Source of the DNA: an uncultured Clostridia bacterium
Lineage (GTDB): Bacteria; Bacillota; Clostridia; Christensenellales; Aristaeellaceae
Length of the DNA stretch: 16,112 bases
Reading direction: 5' to 3'
NCBI GenBank assembly: GCA_946409855.1
Contig: CAMJXZ010000031.1
Span: 1 to 16,112, forward strand
Below the pieces are notes generated by a model. It had not been told where the DNA came from, did not search any database, and saw only the letters and a list, made by a program, of their open reading frames with translations. How positions within the stretch are numbered: the first letter of the stretch is position 1; each line of letters starts with the position of its first letter. This document shows positions 7,060-13,419 of the stretch, one piece after another. The translations under genes were made by a program, and so were the position numbers.

Positions 7060-7410
7060 TCAGGACAGGTTGGGCAGCTCGATCGCGACGCCGGCCGCCT
7101 TCGAAAGCTCGGCGAAAATGTCCGCCAGCATCTTCTGGATGCGGATCTGCGCCATCAGGTAGGCGCTGGTCACGGGCGTGGCAAACAGCAGCCCGCCCAG
7201 CTGGCGGAACCGCTCCACCTCGCCCTCCTCCGGCTCGCGGCCGGTCACGGCGAACATCTGCAGCTTGTTCTGCAGCCTGCCGTACTCGGTCAGCAGCTGG
7301 CCGGACAGGCTGTCGGCAAAGGCGGCGTCCTTCGCCTTCTGATAATCCTGATATTCCGGGGTCTCCCGGATGGCTTCCTCCATGATCCTCTCGGCTTCCT
7401 GAATGGTCAT
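7060..7410 (-). CDS. YlbF/YmcA family protein
   Basis: A 116-residue, almost fully alpha-helical, charged protein of the Com_YlbF family. In Bacillus subtilis YlbF and YmcA form the Y-complex with YaaT, which carries Fe-S clusters and controls RNase Y-dependent mRNA maturation. Helical stretches at about residues 3-35, 38-58 and 65-105 fit the family, as does length. The start at 7410 is supported by AAAGGAG nine bases upstream; a start at 7440 would lie close to the transcription start and has no ribosome binding site. First gene of the operon with mltG, U32 and the TIM-barrel gene. Which member of the family (YlbF, YmcA or YheA-like) cannot be decided here. Confidence 0.85.
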   Translation of the reverse strand: MTIQEAERIMEEAIRETPEYQDYQKAKDAAFADSLSGQLLTEYGRLQNKLQMFAVTGREPEEGEVERFRQLGGLLFATPVTSAYLMAQIRIQKMLADIFAELSKAAGVAIELPNLS

Positions 7411-7446
7411 GCGCGAAATCTCCTTTACGCTGGTTTCCACGGGAAA

Positions 7447-7455
7447 AGTATACCA
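7447..7455 (-). promoter_or_regulatory. Extended -10 promoter for the ylbF-mltG operon
   Basis: On the minus strand TGGTATACT gives a TG extension (7454-7455) and the -10 hexamer TATACT (7447-7452). No good -35 box is visible at 16-18 bases, as is usual for extended -10 promoters. It lies 37 bases upstream of the ylbF-like start. Confidence 0.6.
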
Positions 7456-7497
7456 TAAATCCGCGGACAGCGGAATATCCTTTCTGTAAATTGATCG

Positions 7498-7516
7498 GGG
7501 GCTTTTCAGAAGCCCC
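7498..7516. repeat. Short inverted repeat in the divergent ylbF / aldo-keto reductase region
   Basis: GGGGCTT (7498-7504) pairs with AAGCCCC (7510-7516) around a 5-base loop. It lies between two divergent promoters and has no U-tract on either side, so it may be a regulator site or a remnant. The rest of 7411-7697 holds the two promoters and the reductase leader; no small gene is evident. Confidence 0.4.
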
Positions 7517-7563
7517 GGGGCGAAAAAACGGACGGAAATCTCCGCGAAATCCGCTGTCCGCTC

Positions 7564-7593
7564 TTGCGGAACCCGGCTTTCCCGGGATATAAT
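7564..7593 (+). promoter_or_regulatory. Sigma-70-type promoter for the aldo/keto reductase, with a palindrome in the spacer
   Basis: TTGCGG (7564-7569), an 18-base spacer and TATAAT (7588-7593). The spacer contains the inverted repeat CCCGG-CTTTC-CCGGG, in a position where a bound protein would control polymerase directly. The predicted leader is about 98 nt. Confidence 0.7.
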
Positions 7594-7697
7594 AGGAAAG
7601 AAGCATCTGGAAACCGCAGATTTCCCGCCGGGGAAAACAGCGCGCGGAAAGCCCGCCCCGGCACCCCCCGCGAATCATCAAAAGGGAGGCAGCATCC

Positions 7698-8825
7698 ATG
7701 AGCGATTTGATTTCCGGCAATCCCTTCAAACTGGGCTTCGGCCTGATGCGTCTGCCGAAGCTGGCGGACGGCACCAGCATCGACATCCCCCAGGTCTGCG
7801 AGATGGCGGACCGTTTTATCCGGGCCGGCGGCACCTATTTTGACACCGCCTACGTTTACGACGGCGGCCGCAGCGAAGCCGCCTTCAAGGCCGCCGTGGC
7901 GGACCGGTACCCGCGCTCCGCGTACACCATCGCCACCAAGCTGTTCGCCTCGCCCAATGTCGTCAGCAGCGAGGCGGAAGCGAAGCAGGAATTTTATACA
8001 AGCCTCGAGCGCACGGGCGCCGGATACATCGATTTTTACCTGCTCCACGCCATCCAGCGCTCCAACGTGGACAAATACGACCAGTACGGCCTGTGGGACT
8101 TTGTGAAGGAACTGAAGGCCAGGGGCCTGATCCGCCACTGGGGCTTTTCCTTCCACGCGGACCCCATGCTGCTGGAAGAGCTGCTGAACAAGCACCCGGA
8201 CGCCGAGTTTGTCCAGCTGCAGATCAACTACGCCGACTGGGATAACCCGGGCGTCGCCTCCCGCGTCAACTGGGAAATCTGCAGGGCCTACGGCAAGCCC
8301 GTCGTCATCATGGAGCCGGTCAAGGGCGGCGTGCTGGCCGACCCCATCCCCACGGTCCGGGAGCTGTTCGACCGGGAGGGCAGCGGCCGTTCCTACGCCA
8401 GCTGGGCGGTGCGCTACGTCGCCGGGCTGTCCAACATCATGGCGATCCTGAGCGGCATGAGCGACATCAGCCAGATGGAGGACAACCTGCGCACCATGCG
8501 GGAGCCGCCCCTGACGGAAGCCGAATACGAGCTGATCCGTCAGGCGCAGGAAGCGCTGAACGCCGACAAGTCGATCCCCTGCACCGCCTGCCATTACTGC
8601 ACCGACGGCTGCCCCATGGGCATCCCCATCCCCGAGATCTTCAACGTGGTGAACCGCCGCAAGGGCAGCCCGGAATTCCGCACCCTGCGGGAATACAGCA
8701 TCGTCACCCAGGACAAGGGCAGGGCAGGCCAGTGCGTCGCCTGCGGCCAGTGCGAATCCGTCTGCCCGCAGCACCTGCCCATCATCAAGCTGCTGGCGGA
8801 ATGCAGGGAAACGCTGGAGAAATAA
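7698..8825 (+). CDS. Aldo/keto reductase with C-terminal 4Fe-4S motifs
   Basis: A 375-residue cytoplasmic NAD(P)H-dependent oxidoreductase of the aldo/keto reductase superfamily. Residues 1-280 form the barrel with the catalytic tetrad D49, Y54 (FDTAYVY), K81 (ATKLF) and H117 (LLHAI). The C-terminus carries two Cys-rich motifs, C295/C298/C301/C305 (CTACHYCTDGCP) and C346/C349/C352/C356 (CVACGQCESVCP), enough for two 4Fe-4S clusters. This reductase-ferredoxin arrangement is common in anaerobes, with unknown physiological substrates. The clusters suggest electron transfer between NAD(P)H and a second donor or acceptor (inference). The start at 7698 is supported by GGGAGG at a spacing of 8. It is monocistronic. 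Confidence 0.93.
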   Translation: MSDLISGNPFKLGFGLMRLPKLADGTSIDIPQVCEMADRFIRAGGTYFDTAYVYDGGRSEAAFKAAVADRYPRSAYTIATKLFASPNVVSSEAEAKQEFYTSLERTGAGYIDFYLLHAIQRSNVDKYDQYGLWDFVKELKARGLIRHWGFSFHADPMLLEELLNKHPDAEFVQLQINYADWDNPGVASRVNWEICRAYGKPVVIMEPVKGGVLADPIPTVRELFDREGSGRSYASWAVRYVAGLSNIMAILSGMSDISQMEDNLRTMREPPLTEAEYELIRQAQEALNADKSIPCTACHYCTDGCPMGIPIPEIFNVVNRRKGSPEFRTLREYSIVTQDKGRAGQCVACGQCESVCPQHLPIIKLLAECRETLEK

Positions 8826-8847
8826 CAGGATATATATCCGGAACAAA

Positions 8848-8886
8848 GGGGCTGCCGCAGAAATGCAGCAGCCCGCTTTTATTTTT
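8848..8886 (+). terminator. Rho-independent terminator after the aldo/keto reductase
   Basis: GGGCTGC (8849-8855) pairs with GCAGCCC (8868-8874), with inner pairing possible in the loop, followed by the T-rich tract CTTTTATTTTT. It lies between two convergent genes; the reverse direction has only a weak T-tract. Confidence 0.85.
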
Positions 8887-8924
8887 GGGAATACCAAGAA
8901 ACATGGATTATTGTGGAATCAACC

Positions 8925-10589
8925 TTATCCCAGATCCACGATGACCGGCAGGATCATCGGGTTGCGCTTCATCTTTTCGTAGATGAAGCGGTGGATCTCT
9001 TCCTTGATGCGGTTCTTGATCTGCGGCCAGTCGGCGCTCTCGATCCGACCGTAGGAATAGACGATGGCGCGGACGATGTCCCGGGCCTGGTCGATGATGT
9101 CCTCGTTTTCACGCACATAGATGAAGCCGCGGGAAATGATGTCCGGCCCGGAGACCAGCGCGTTTTCCGTGCGGTCGTAGGCCATGGCGATGATCACCAG
9201 GCCCTCCTGGGAAAGGTGCTTTCGGTCCCTGAGGACGACATTGCCCACGTCGCCGATGCCCAGACCGTCCACCAGCACCTCGCCGAAGGGGACGACCTCG
9301 CCCAGGCTGATGCCCTTCTTGGAGACCTCGATCACCTGGCCGGGGGTGGGGATCATGATGTTCTCCTGGGGGGTACCCAGGTCCTCCGCCAGCTCCGCGT
9401 GCTGCCACAGGTGCCGGTACTCGCCGTGAATGGGGATGAAGTACTTGGGCTTGACCAGGGTATGCATCAGCTTGAGCTCTTCCTGGCAGGCGTGGCCGGA
9501 TACGTGCACCTCGGCCATCGCGCTGTAGATCACCGTCGCGCCGCAGCGGTACAGCTGGTTGATGACGCGGGAGATGTATTTTTCGTTGCCGGGGATGGGC
9601 GTGGCGGAGATGATGACGCGGTCGGTCTGCTTGATGGCCAGCTTGCGGTGCTCGGAATAGGCCATGCGGGTCAGGCCGCTCATGGGCTCGCCCTGGCTGC
9701 CCGTGGTCAGGATCAGGATCTGGTCGTCCCGGTAGTTCTCGATGTCGTCGATTTCCAGCAGGCTTTCCGGGGGGATCTTGAGCTCGCCCAGTTCCAGGGC
9801 GACCTGGCTGACATTGACCATGGACCGGCCGACAAAGCAGACCTTGCGGCCGTAGCTCAGGGCGCAGTCCACCACCTGCTGCACGCGGTTGATGTTGGAA
9901 GCGAACATGGCCACGATCACGCGGCCGGCGGCATCCCGGAACTGGGCGTTGAAGGTGTTGCCGATGTTCTTTTCGGACATGGTGAAGCCCCGGCGCTCGA
10001 CGTTGGTGCTTTCGCACAGCAGGAGCGTCACGCCCTTTTCGCCCAGGCGGGCCAGGGTGCCCAGGTCGGTCACTTCCCCGTCCACCGGGGTAAAGTCGAT
10101 CTTGAAGTCGCCCGAATGGACGATCACGCCCGCGGGGCAGGAGATCGCCAGGGCGCAGGAGCCGCTGATGGAATGGTTGACGTGAATGAATTCCACGGTA
10201 AACGCGCCGAGCTTAATGACGTCCCGGGGCTTGACCGTGTTGAGCGAAATGCCGTTCACCCTGTGTTCCTTGAGCTTGATATCGATCAGGGCCAGGGTGA
10301 GGCGGGTGCCGTACACAGGCGCGGGGGCCTGCGGCAGCACATAGGGCAGCGCGCCGATGTGATCCTCGTGGCCGTGGGTAATGACGTAGCCGCGGATGCG
10401 GTCCTTGTTTTCCACCAGGTAGGAAACGTCCGGGATCACCAGGTCGATGCCCAGCATGTCCTCCTTGGGGAAGATGGAGCCGCAGTCCACCACGATGATG
10501 TCTTCGCCATATTCGATCACATAGATATTTTTGCCGATCTCTTCGACACCGCCCAGCGGAATGATGCGAATTTTGGGAGTTTCCGCCAT
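8925..10589 (-). CDS. rnj: Ribonuclease J
   Basis: A 554-residue metallo-beta-lactamase / beta-CASP ribonuclease, the usual RNase J length. The family has 5'-to-3' exonuclease and endonuclease activity and is central to mRNA decay and rRNA maturation in Firmicutes. The N-terminus IRIIPLGGVEEIGKN is diagnostic. The zinc site is HGHEDH at 72-77, with H139 (VNHS) and D161 (HSGDF). The beta-CASP part shows LILTTGSQGEPMSGLTRMA and the domain end SGHACQEELKLM and PIHGEYRHL. The C-terminal domain continues to KMKRNPMILPVIVDLG. The ATG at 10589 follows AGGA at a 5-6 base spacing. It stands alone, convergent with the reductase. Whether it is RNase J1 or J2 cannot be said; the catalytic residues are intact. 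Confidence 0.96.
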   Translation of the reverse strand: MAETPKIRIIPLGGVEEIGKNIYVIEYGEDIIVVDCGSIFPKEDMLGIDLVIPDVSYLVENKDRIRGYVITHGHEDHIGALPYVLPQAPAPVYGTRLTLALIDIKLKEHRVNGISLNTVKPRDVIKLGAFTVEFIHVNHSISGSCALAISCPAGVIVHSGDFKIDFTPVDGEVTDLGTLARLGEKGVTLLLCESTNVERRGFTMSEKNIGNTFNAQFRDAAGRVIVAMFASNINRVQQVVDCALSYGRKVCFVGRSMVNVSQVALELGELKIPPESLLEIDDIENYRDDQILILTTGSQGEPMSGLTRMAYSEHRKLAIKQTDRVIISATPIPGNEKYISRVINQLYRCGATVIYSAMAEVHVSGHACQEELKLMHTLVKPKYFIPIHGEYRHLWQHAELAEDLGTPQENIMIPTPGQVIEVSKKGISLGEVVPFGEVLVDGLGIGDVGNVVLRDRKHLSQEGLVIIAMAYDRTENALVSGPDIISRGFIYVRENEDIIDQARDIVRAIVYSYGRIESADWPQIKNRIKEEIHRFIYEKMKRNPMILPVIVDLG

Positions 10590-10613
10590 AAAAATCCTTT
10601 CTGTATCAATCAG

Positions 10614-10651
10614 GGTTGGTCCGGTATGCTTGCAAAAAAGGACGGTTGGTC
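10614..10651. repeat. Direct repeat GGTTGGTC, 30 bases apart, in the RNase J leader
   Basis: Two exact copies of GGTTGGTC lie at 10614-10621 and 10644-10651, three helical turns apart, just upstream of the RNase J ribosome binding site. On the transcript they read GACCAACC twice. They could bind a regulator on DNA or a protein on RNA. Chance cannot be excluded for an 8-mer. Confidence 0.35.
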
Positions 10652-10693
10652 AGTATACAATCATCCCATTCATAAAAATTCAAGAAAATCACC

Positions 10694-10734
10694 GCTTGTC
10701 CGAACCCTCACTGCGTATGACCGTCCGGGCAAGC
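10694..10734 (-). promoter_or_regulatory. Leader hairpin upstream of RNase J
   Basis: GCTTGTCCG (10694-10702) pairs with CGGGCAAGC near 10726-10734, with one non-Watson-Crick position that is G-U in one RNA orientation. If RNase J is transcribed from the promoter at 10761-10790, this hairpin lies in the first part of a leader of about 165 nt. Confidence 0.35.
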
Positions 10735-10760
10735 CACAGATTTGAATTTTATACATGGAT

Positions 10761-10790
10761 ATTATAACACATTTGACCCTCATTTGAAAA
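10761..10790 (-). promoter_or_regulatory. Probable promoter for RNase J
   Basis: On the minus strand TTTTCA (10785-10790), an 18-base spacer and a perfect TATAAT (10761-10766). A second possible -10, TATACT at 10652-10657, lies nearer the gene but has no -35 at an acceptable distance. Confidence 0.5.
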
Positions 10791-10868
10791 GAGACGTTCT
10801 GGCCGATTTTTCGGCGTATTTTTACTGTTTTATGTAATTTGGCCGGTTTTGGGGACCGCGGCCGCGCC

Positions 10869-10897
10869 TTGACACCGCGCCGTTCCCATGATATGAT
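10869..10897 (+). promoter_or_regulatory. Sigma-70-type promoter for the TlpA-like gene
   Basis: Perfect TTGACA (10869-10874), a 17-base spacer and TATGAT (10892-10897), predicting a start near 10904. This rules out the in-frame ATGs at 10839 and 10893 as start codons. Confidence 0.85.
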
Positions 10898-10937
10898 CTG
10901 GCCGGAAAAACCTTTTGAAGAAGGATGGTACGCAAGT

Positions 10938-11465
10938 ATGAAACGGATCGTTTGCCTGCTGCTGACCGCGCTGCTCCTGACCGTCACGCTGTCCGCCGCC
11001 GCCGGCCCGGAAAGCCTCATCGGGACGGCCTTCCCGGACTTTACCGTCACCGCCTACGGCGGGGAAACGTTTACGCTTTCGGAAGCCCTGGAAACCCACG
11101 ACCTGGTGGTCATCAATTTCTGGGCCAGCTGGTGCGGGCCGTGCCAGTACGAATTTCCCTACATGGAAGCGGCGTACGAACAGTACGCCGACCGGGTGGC
11201 TGTGATCGCCCTTTCCGTCGACCCCAATGATACGGACAAAGTCCTCGGTGAATTTGTCGACTACTTCCGCTTCCAATTTCACGTCGCCCGCGATCAGGAA
11301 AATCTGTTCCGCCTGACGCAGAGCCAGGGGATCCCCACCACTTTGATCATCGGCAGCGGGCGGACCGTGCTGGCCGCCGACGTAGGCGCCAAGACCTCCA
11401 TTTCCGCCTTCACCAAATGGTTCGACAGCTTCCTGCCGGCAGCGTCCGGAGCGGATGCCGAATAA
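10938..11465 (+). CDS. Exported TlpA-like thioredoxin-fold protein
   Basis: A 175-residue extracytoplasmic thiol-disulfide oxidoreductase or redoxin. The N-terminus has Lys-Arg, a hydrophobic core (IVCLLLTALLLTVTLSA) and AAA-G, a plausible signal peptidase I site near residue 22; there is no convincing lipobox at the cleavage region. The thioredoxin fold has VVINFWASWCGPC with C66 and C69, and the cis-proline loop GIPTT (P133). The family reduces or forms disulfides outside the membrane, for example in cytochrome c maturation or defence against oxidants; the partner is unknown here. The start at 10938 is the first ATG after the predicted transcription start and the one that opens the signal peptide. 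The Shine-Dalgarno match (AAGGA) is rather far, at about 11-12 bases. Monocistronic. Confidence 0.9.
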   Translation: MKRIVCLLLTALLLTVTLSAAAGPESLIGTAFPDFTVTAYGGETFTLSEALETHDLVVINFWASWCGPCQYEFPYMEAAYEQYADRVAVIALSVDPNDTDKVLGEFVDYFRFQFHVARDQENLFRLTQSQGIPTTLIIGSGRTVLAADVGAKTSISAFTKWFDSFLPAASGADAE

Positions 11466-11573
11466 ACCCGGCGATGAACGCGGGCGGACGAAGGCGCAAT
11501 GCCCCCGGCAGCAAGCGCTGAGCGTCATCGCCCGGCCCGAAGAAAGACTGCGCGGAAACGATAAAAACAGAAT

Positions 11574-11613
11574 CGGCGGAAACGGCCAGCACGGCCGGTT
11601 CCGCCGGTTTTTT
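11574..11613 (+). terminator. Strong Rho-independent terminator after the TlpA-like gene
   Basis: CGGCGGAAACGGCC pairs with GGCCGGTTCCGCCG around a short loop, with one internal mismatch, followed by six T. It may also end the convergent antiporter transcript, although the reverse T-tract is interrupted. The preceding 11466-11573 holds no recognisable gene. Confidence 0.9.
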
Positions 11614-11621
11614 GTCTTGTA

Positions 11622-12911
11622 TTATTTGGAAGCAAAGCGCGCGCGGTGCGCCTGCTCGGAGGCCGGGGCGACGATCTCGCCCGCGCTGAGCAGGGACTGC
11701 TTGGTCAGCAGCGGGCCGACCAGCTCGTAGATCATCACGCTGAAGAGGATGATGTTGCGAACAATCCCGCCGTACTCTGCGCCCAGCGCCTGCGCGCTGA
11801 CGATCATGCCCAGCGCGACGCCGGCCTGCGGGAACAGGGTAATGCCCAGGTGCTTCTGAATGACCTTGGGGCAGCCCATGAGCTTCGAGGAGGAATAAGC
11901 GCCCAGGTACTTGCCCGCGCAGCGCACCAGGATGTACGCCAGGCCGATCAGGATCGTGGTCGGATAGCGGAACACCGTCAGGTCCAGCTGCGCGCCGGAG
12001 AGGACGAAGAACACCGCGTACAGCGGCGCCGTCCAGCGCTCGGAACGGTTCATGATGTCGTCCGAATACTCGCACAGGTTGCACAGCACCGTGCCCAGCA
12101 TCATGCAGACCAGCAGGGAACTGAAGCCGATCTTCACGCCCCCGCCCAGCGGGATCTCCAGGGAGGACAGGGCGATGGTCATGATCACGAAGGAGATGGT
12201 CATCGACAGGCGGTTGCGGTTGGAGAAGAAGAACTTTTCCACCCAGGTCAGGATGCCGCCCATGACCGCGCCCAGGACCAGCGAGCAGACGATCTCCAGC
12301 AGCGGGTTCAGCACCACGGAAATCACGTTGATGGAGCCGCCGATCATCGCCTGCGCGACGCCGAAGGACACCGCGAACAGGATCAGGCCCACCGCGTCGT
12401 CCAGCGCGACGATGGGCAGCAGCAGGTCGGTCACCGGGCCCTTGGCCTTGTACTGGCGCACCACCATCAGCGTGGCGGCCGGAGCCGTGGCCGACGCGAT
12501 CGCGCCCAGGATGATGGCCACGGGCAGGGGCAGCACCTCATCGCCCAAAACGAAATGCAGGCCGATCAGCACGGCGTCCACCAGCACGGTGGCGGCAACG
12601 GCCTGGATGATGCCGATGACCGTCGCGGTCTTGCCCGTTTGTTTCAGGTGGGACATCCGGAACTCGTTGCCGATATCAAAGGCGATAAAGCCCAGCGCCA
12701 CGTTGGACAGGACGGAGACCTGCTCCAGGTCCTCCATGCTGGCAAAGCCGAAACCGGGCAGCCCGATCCGCCCGAAGGCGTAGGGCCCCACCAGCACGCC
12801 GGCGATCAGGAACGCCGTCACGTCAGGGCACTTGAAATGGATCCATTTGAAGACACGGGTCATCATCAGCCCGGCCCCCAGGGCGAACGCTGTCGCCAGA
12901 AGAATACGCAT
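11622..12911 (-). CDS. Cation:proton antiporter, CPA2 family (KefB/NapA-like membrane domain)
   Basis: A 429-residue polytopic membrane protein with about twelve hydrophobic segments. It probably exchanges Na+ or K+ for H+. Recognisable parts are CPDVTAFLIAGVLVGPYAFG near the start, FIAFDIGNEFRMSHL, GAIASATAPAATLMVVRQY, LDDAVGLILFAVSFG and SGAQLDLTVF. The pair of acidic residues in LDD is where transport aspartates usually lie. No TrkA-N or RCK domain is attached, unlike Kef channels. The ATG at 12911 is chosen because the longer frame from 12965 begins upstream of the predicted transcription start. An adjacent in-frame TTG at 12914, behind GGAAAG, is an alternative. The ion specificity cannot be read. 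Confidence 0.9.
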   Translation of the reverse strand: MRILLATAFALGAGLMMTRVFKWIHFKCPDVTAFLIAGVLVGPYAFGRIGLPGFGFASMEDLEQVSVLSNVALGFIAFDIGNEFRMSHLKQTGKTATVIGIIQAVAATVLVDAVLIGLHFVLGDEVLPLPVAIILGAIASATAPAATLMVVRQYKAKGPVTDLLLPIVALDDAVGLILFAVSFGVAQAMIGGSINVISVVLNPLLEIVCSLVLGAVMGGILTWVEKFFFSNRNRLSMTISFVIMTIALSSLEIPLGGGVKIGFSSLLVCMMLGTVLCNLCEYSDDIMNRSERWTAPLYAVFFVLSGAQLDLTVFRYPTTILIGLAYILVRCAGKYLGAYSSSKLMGCPKVIQKHLGITLFPQAGVALGMIVSAQALGAEYGGIVRNIILFSVMIYELVGPLLTKQSLLSAGEIVAPASEQAHRARFASK

Positions 12912-12965
12912 CAAATCATCACTTTCCAAAAGAATAGTCGCGGCCCGTTTGTCAGGCCACGGCAT

Positions 12966-12994
12966 ATTATAGTCTTGCGGAAAGCGAAAAACAA
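12966..12994 (-). promoter_or_regulatory. Sigma-70-type promoter for the antiporter
   Basis: On the minus strand TTGTTT (12989-12994), 17 bases, TATAAT (12966-12971). The predicted start is near 12959, giving a leader of about 48 nt. Confidence 0.75.
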
Positions 12995-13055
12995 GGCGCT
13001 TATTTGTCCTCTTTCGGGACAGAAAGGACAGGGGGAAGAGCGGGGTAATCAGCAG

Positions 13056-13113
13056 AAAAACCCGGCCGACACGGGACTGTTTATCATTCGTTAGTCCGTT
13101 ATCCGGCCGGTTT
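13056..13113 (-). terminator. Terminator-like hairpin ending the dprA-group transcript
   Basis: On the minus strand AAACCGGCC (13105-13113) pairs with GGCCGGGTTT (13058-13067, one bulged base), enclosing a second stem GGACT/AGTCC (13092-13096 with 13073-13077), and is followed by T-rich DNA. The loop is large, so efficiency is uncertain. Confidence 0.5.
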
Positions 13114-13215
13114 GCTCTTTTTGGCCGTTTTGATAGAGGAGATGAGCAGCTTCCTGATTTTGCTGCATTGGGAAAATGCTCGGCTGTATTCTTCCGGTGT
13201 CAGCATGGCGTTCAT
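13099..13215 (-). CDS. Doubtful small ORF or gene remnant
   Basis: A frame encoding 38 residues from the ATG at 13215, rich in Lys, Arg and Ser (ending KTAKKSKPAG), with a plausible helical composition. The frame stays open upstream to an ATG at 13281, but that part is only translated hairpin repeat. There is no close ribosome binding site; a GGAG lies about 13 bases upstream. The stop codon is inside the terminator stem, as is common for real genes. It may be the surviving 3' part of a gene whose 5' part was replaced by the hairpin array. I recognise no family. Confidence 0.25.
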   Translation of the reverse strand: MNAMLTPEEYSRAFSQCSKIRKLLISSIKTAKKSKPAG

Positions 13216-13223
13216 GGATTCAC

Positions 13224-13419
13224 GGCGGCTCCGCCGCCAATTCATGCGCCGAAGGCGCAATTCATGTGCCGCAGGCACCATTCATGCAGAAGGCAATTCA
13301 TCAGGATCATTCAATGGACCAATGAATTGGCTTCGCCATGATTTCTCGCTTCGCTCCATGAATTGCGCTTCGCGCATGATTTCTCGCTTCGCTCCGTGCA
13401 TGGGCGGCTCCGCCGCCAT
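13224..13419. repeat. Array of small hairpins with AATTCAT/ATGAATT spacers
   Basis: At least six short palindromes are strung together: GGCGGC-TCC-GCCGCC (13224-13238), GCGCC-GAA-GGCGC (13246-13258), GTGCC-GCA-GGCAC (13266-13278), then GGC-TTC-GCC, GCGC-TTC-GCGC, and again GGCGGC-TCC-GCCGCC at the right end (13404-13418). In the left half they are separated by AATTCAT or ATTCAT, in the right half by ATGAATT or ATG, so the array is itself an imperfect large palindrome. A 20-base unit at 13338-13357 recurs exactly at 13376-13395. The stems differ in sequence while the three-base loop and spacers are kept, a sign of structure under selection or of modular growth. It begins directly at the stop codon of the U32-like gene and is co-transcribed with it. 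It is most like a REP/BIME-type mobile palindromic element. Confidence 0.8.

Noticed and set aside
7506..8897. 463-residue minus-strand frame opposite the aldo/keto reductase
   Set aside because: Antisense of a gene with intact catalytic residues, and it crosses that gene's promoter and terminator.
8913..10745. 610-residue plus-strand frame opposite RNase J
   Set aside because: Antisense shadow rich in Val, Asp and His; RNase J on the minus strand is unmistakable.
12912..12965. Longer antiporter N-terminus from the ATG at 12965
   Set aside because: That ATG directly abuts the -10 box and precedes the predicted transcription start.
13224..13419. CRISPR array
   Set aside because: Units are palindromes of different sequence with fixed short joints, not identical repeats with unique spacers of constant length, and there are no cas genes.
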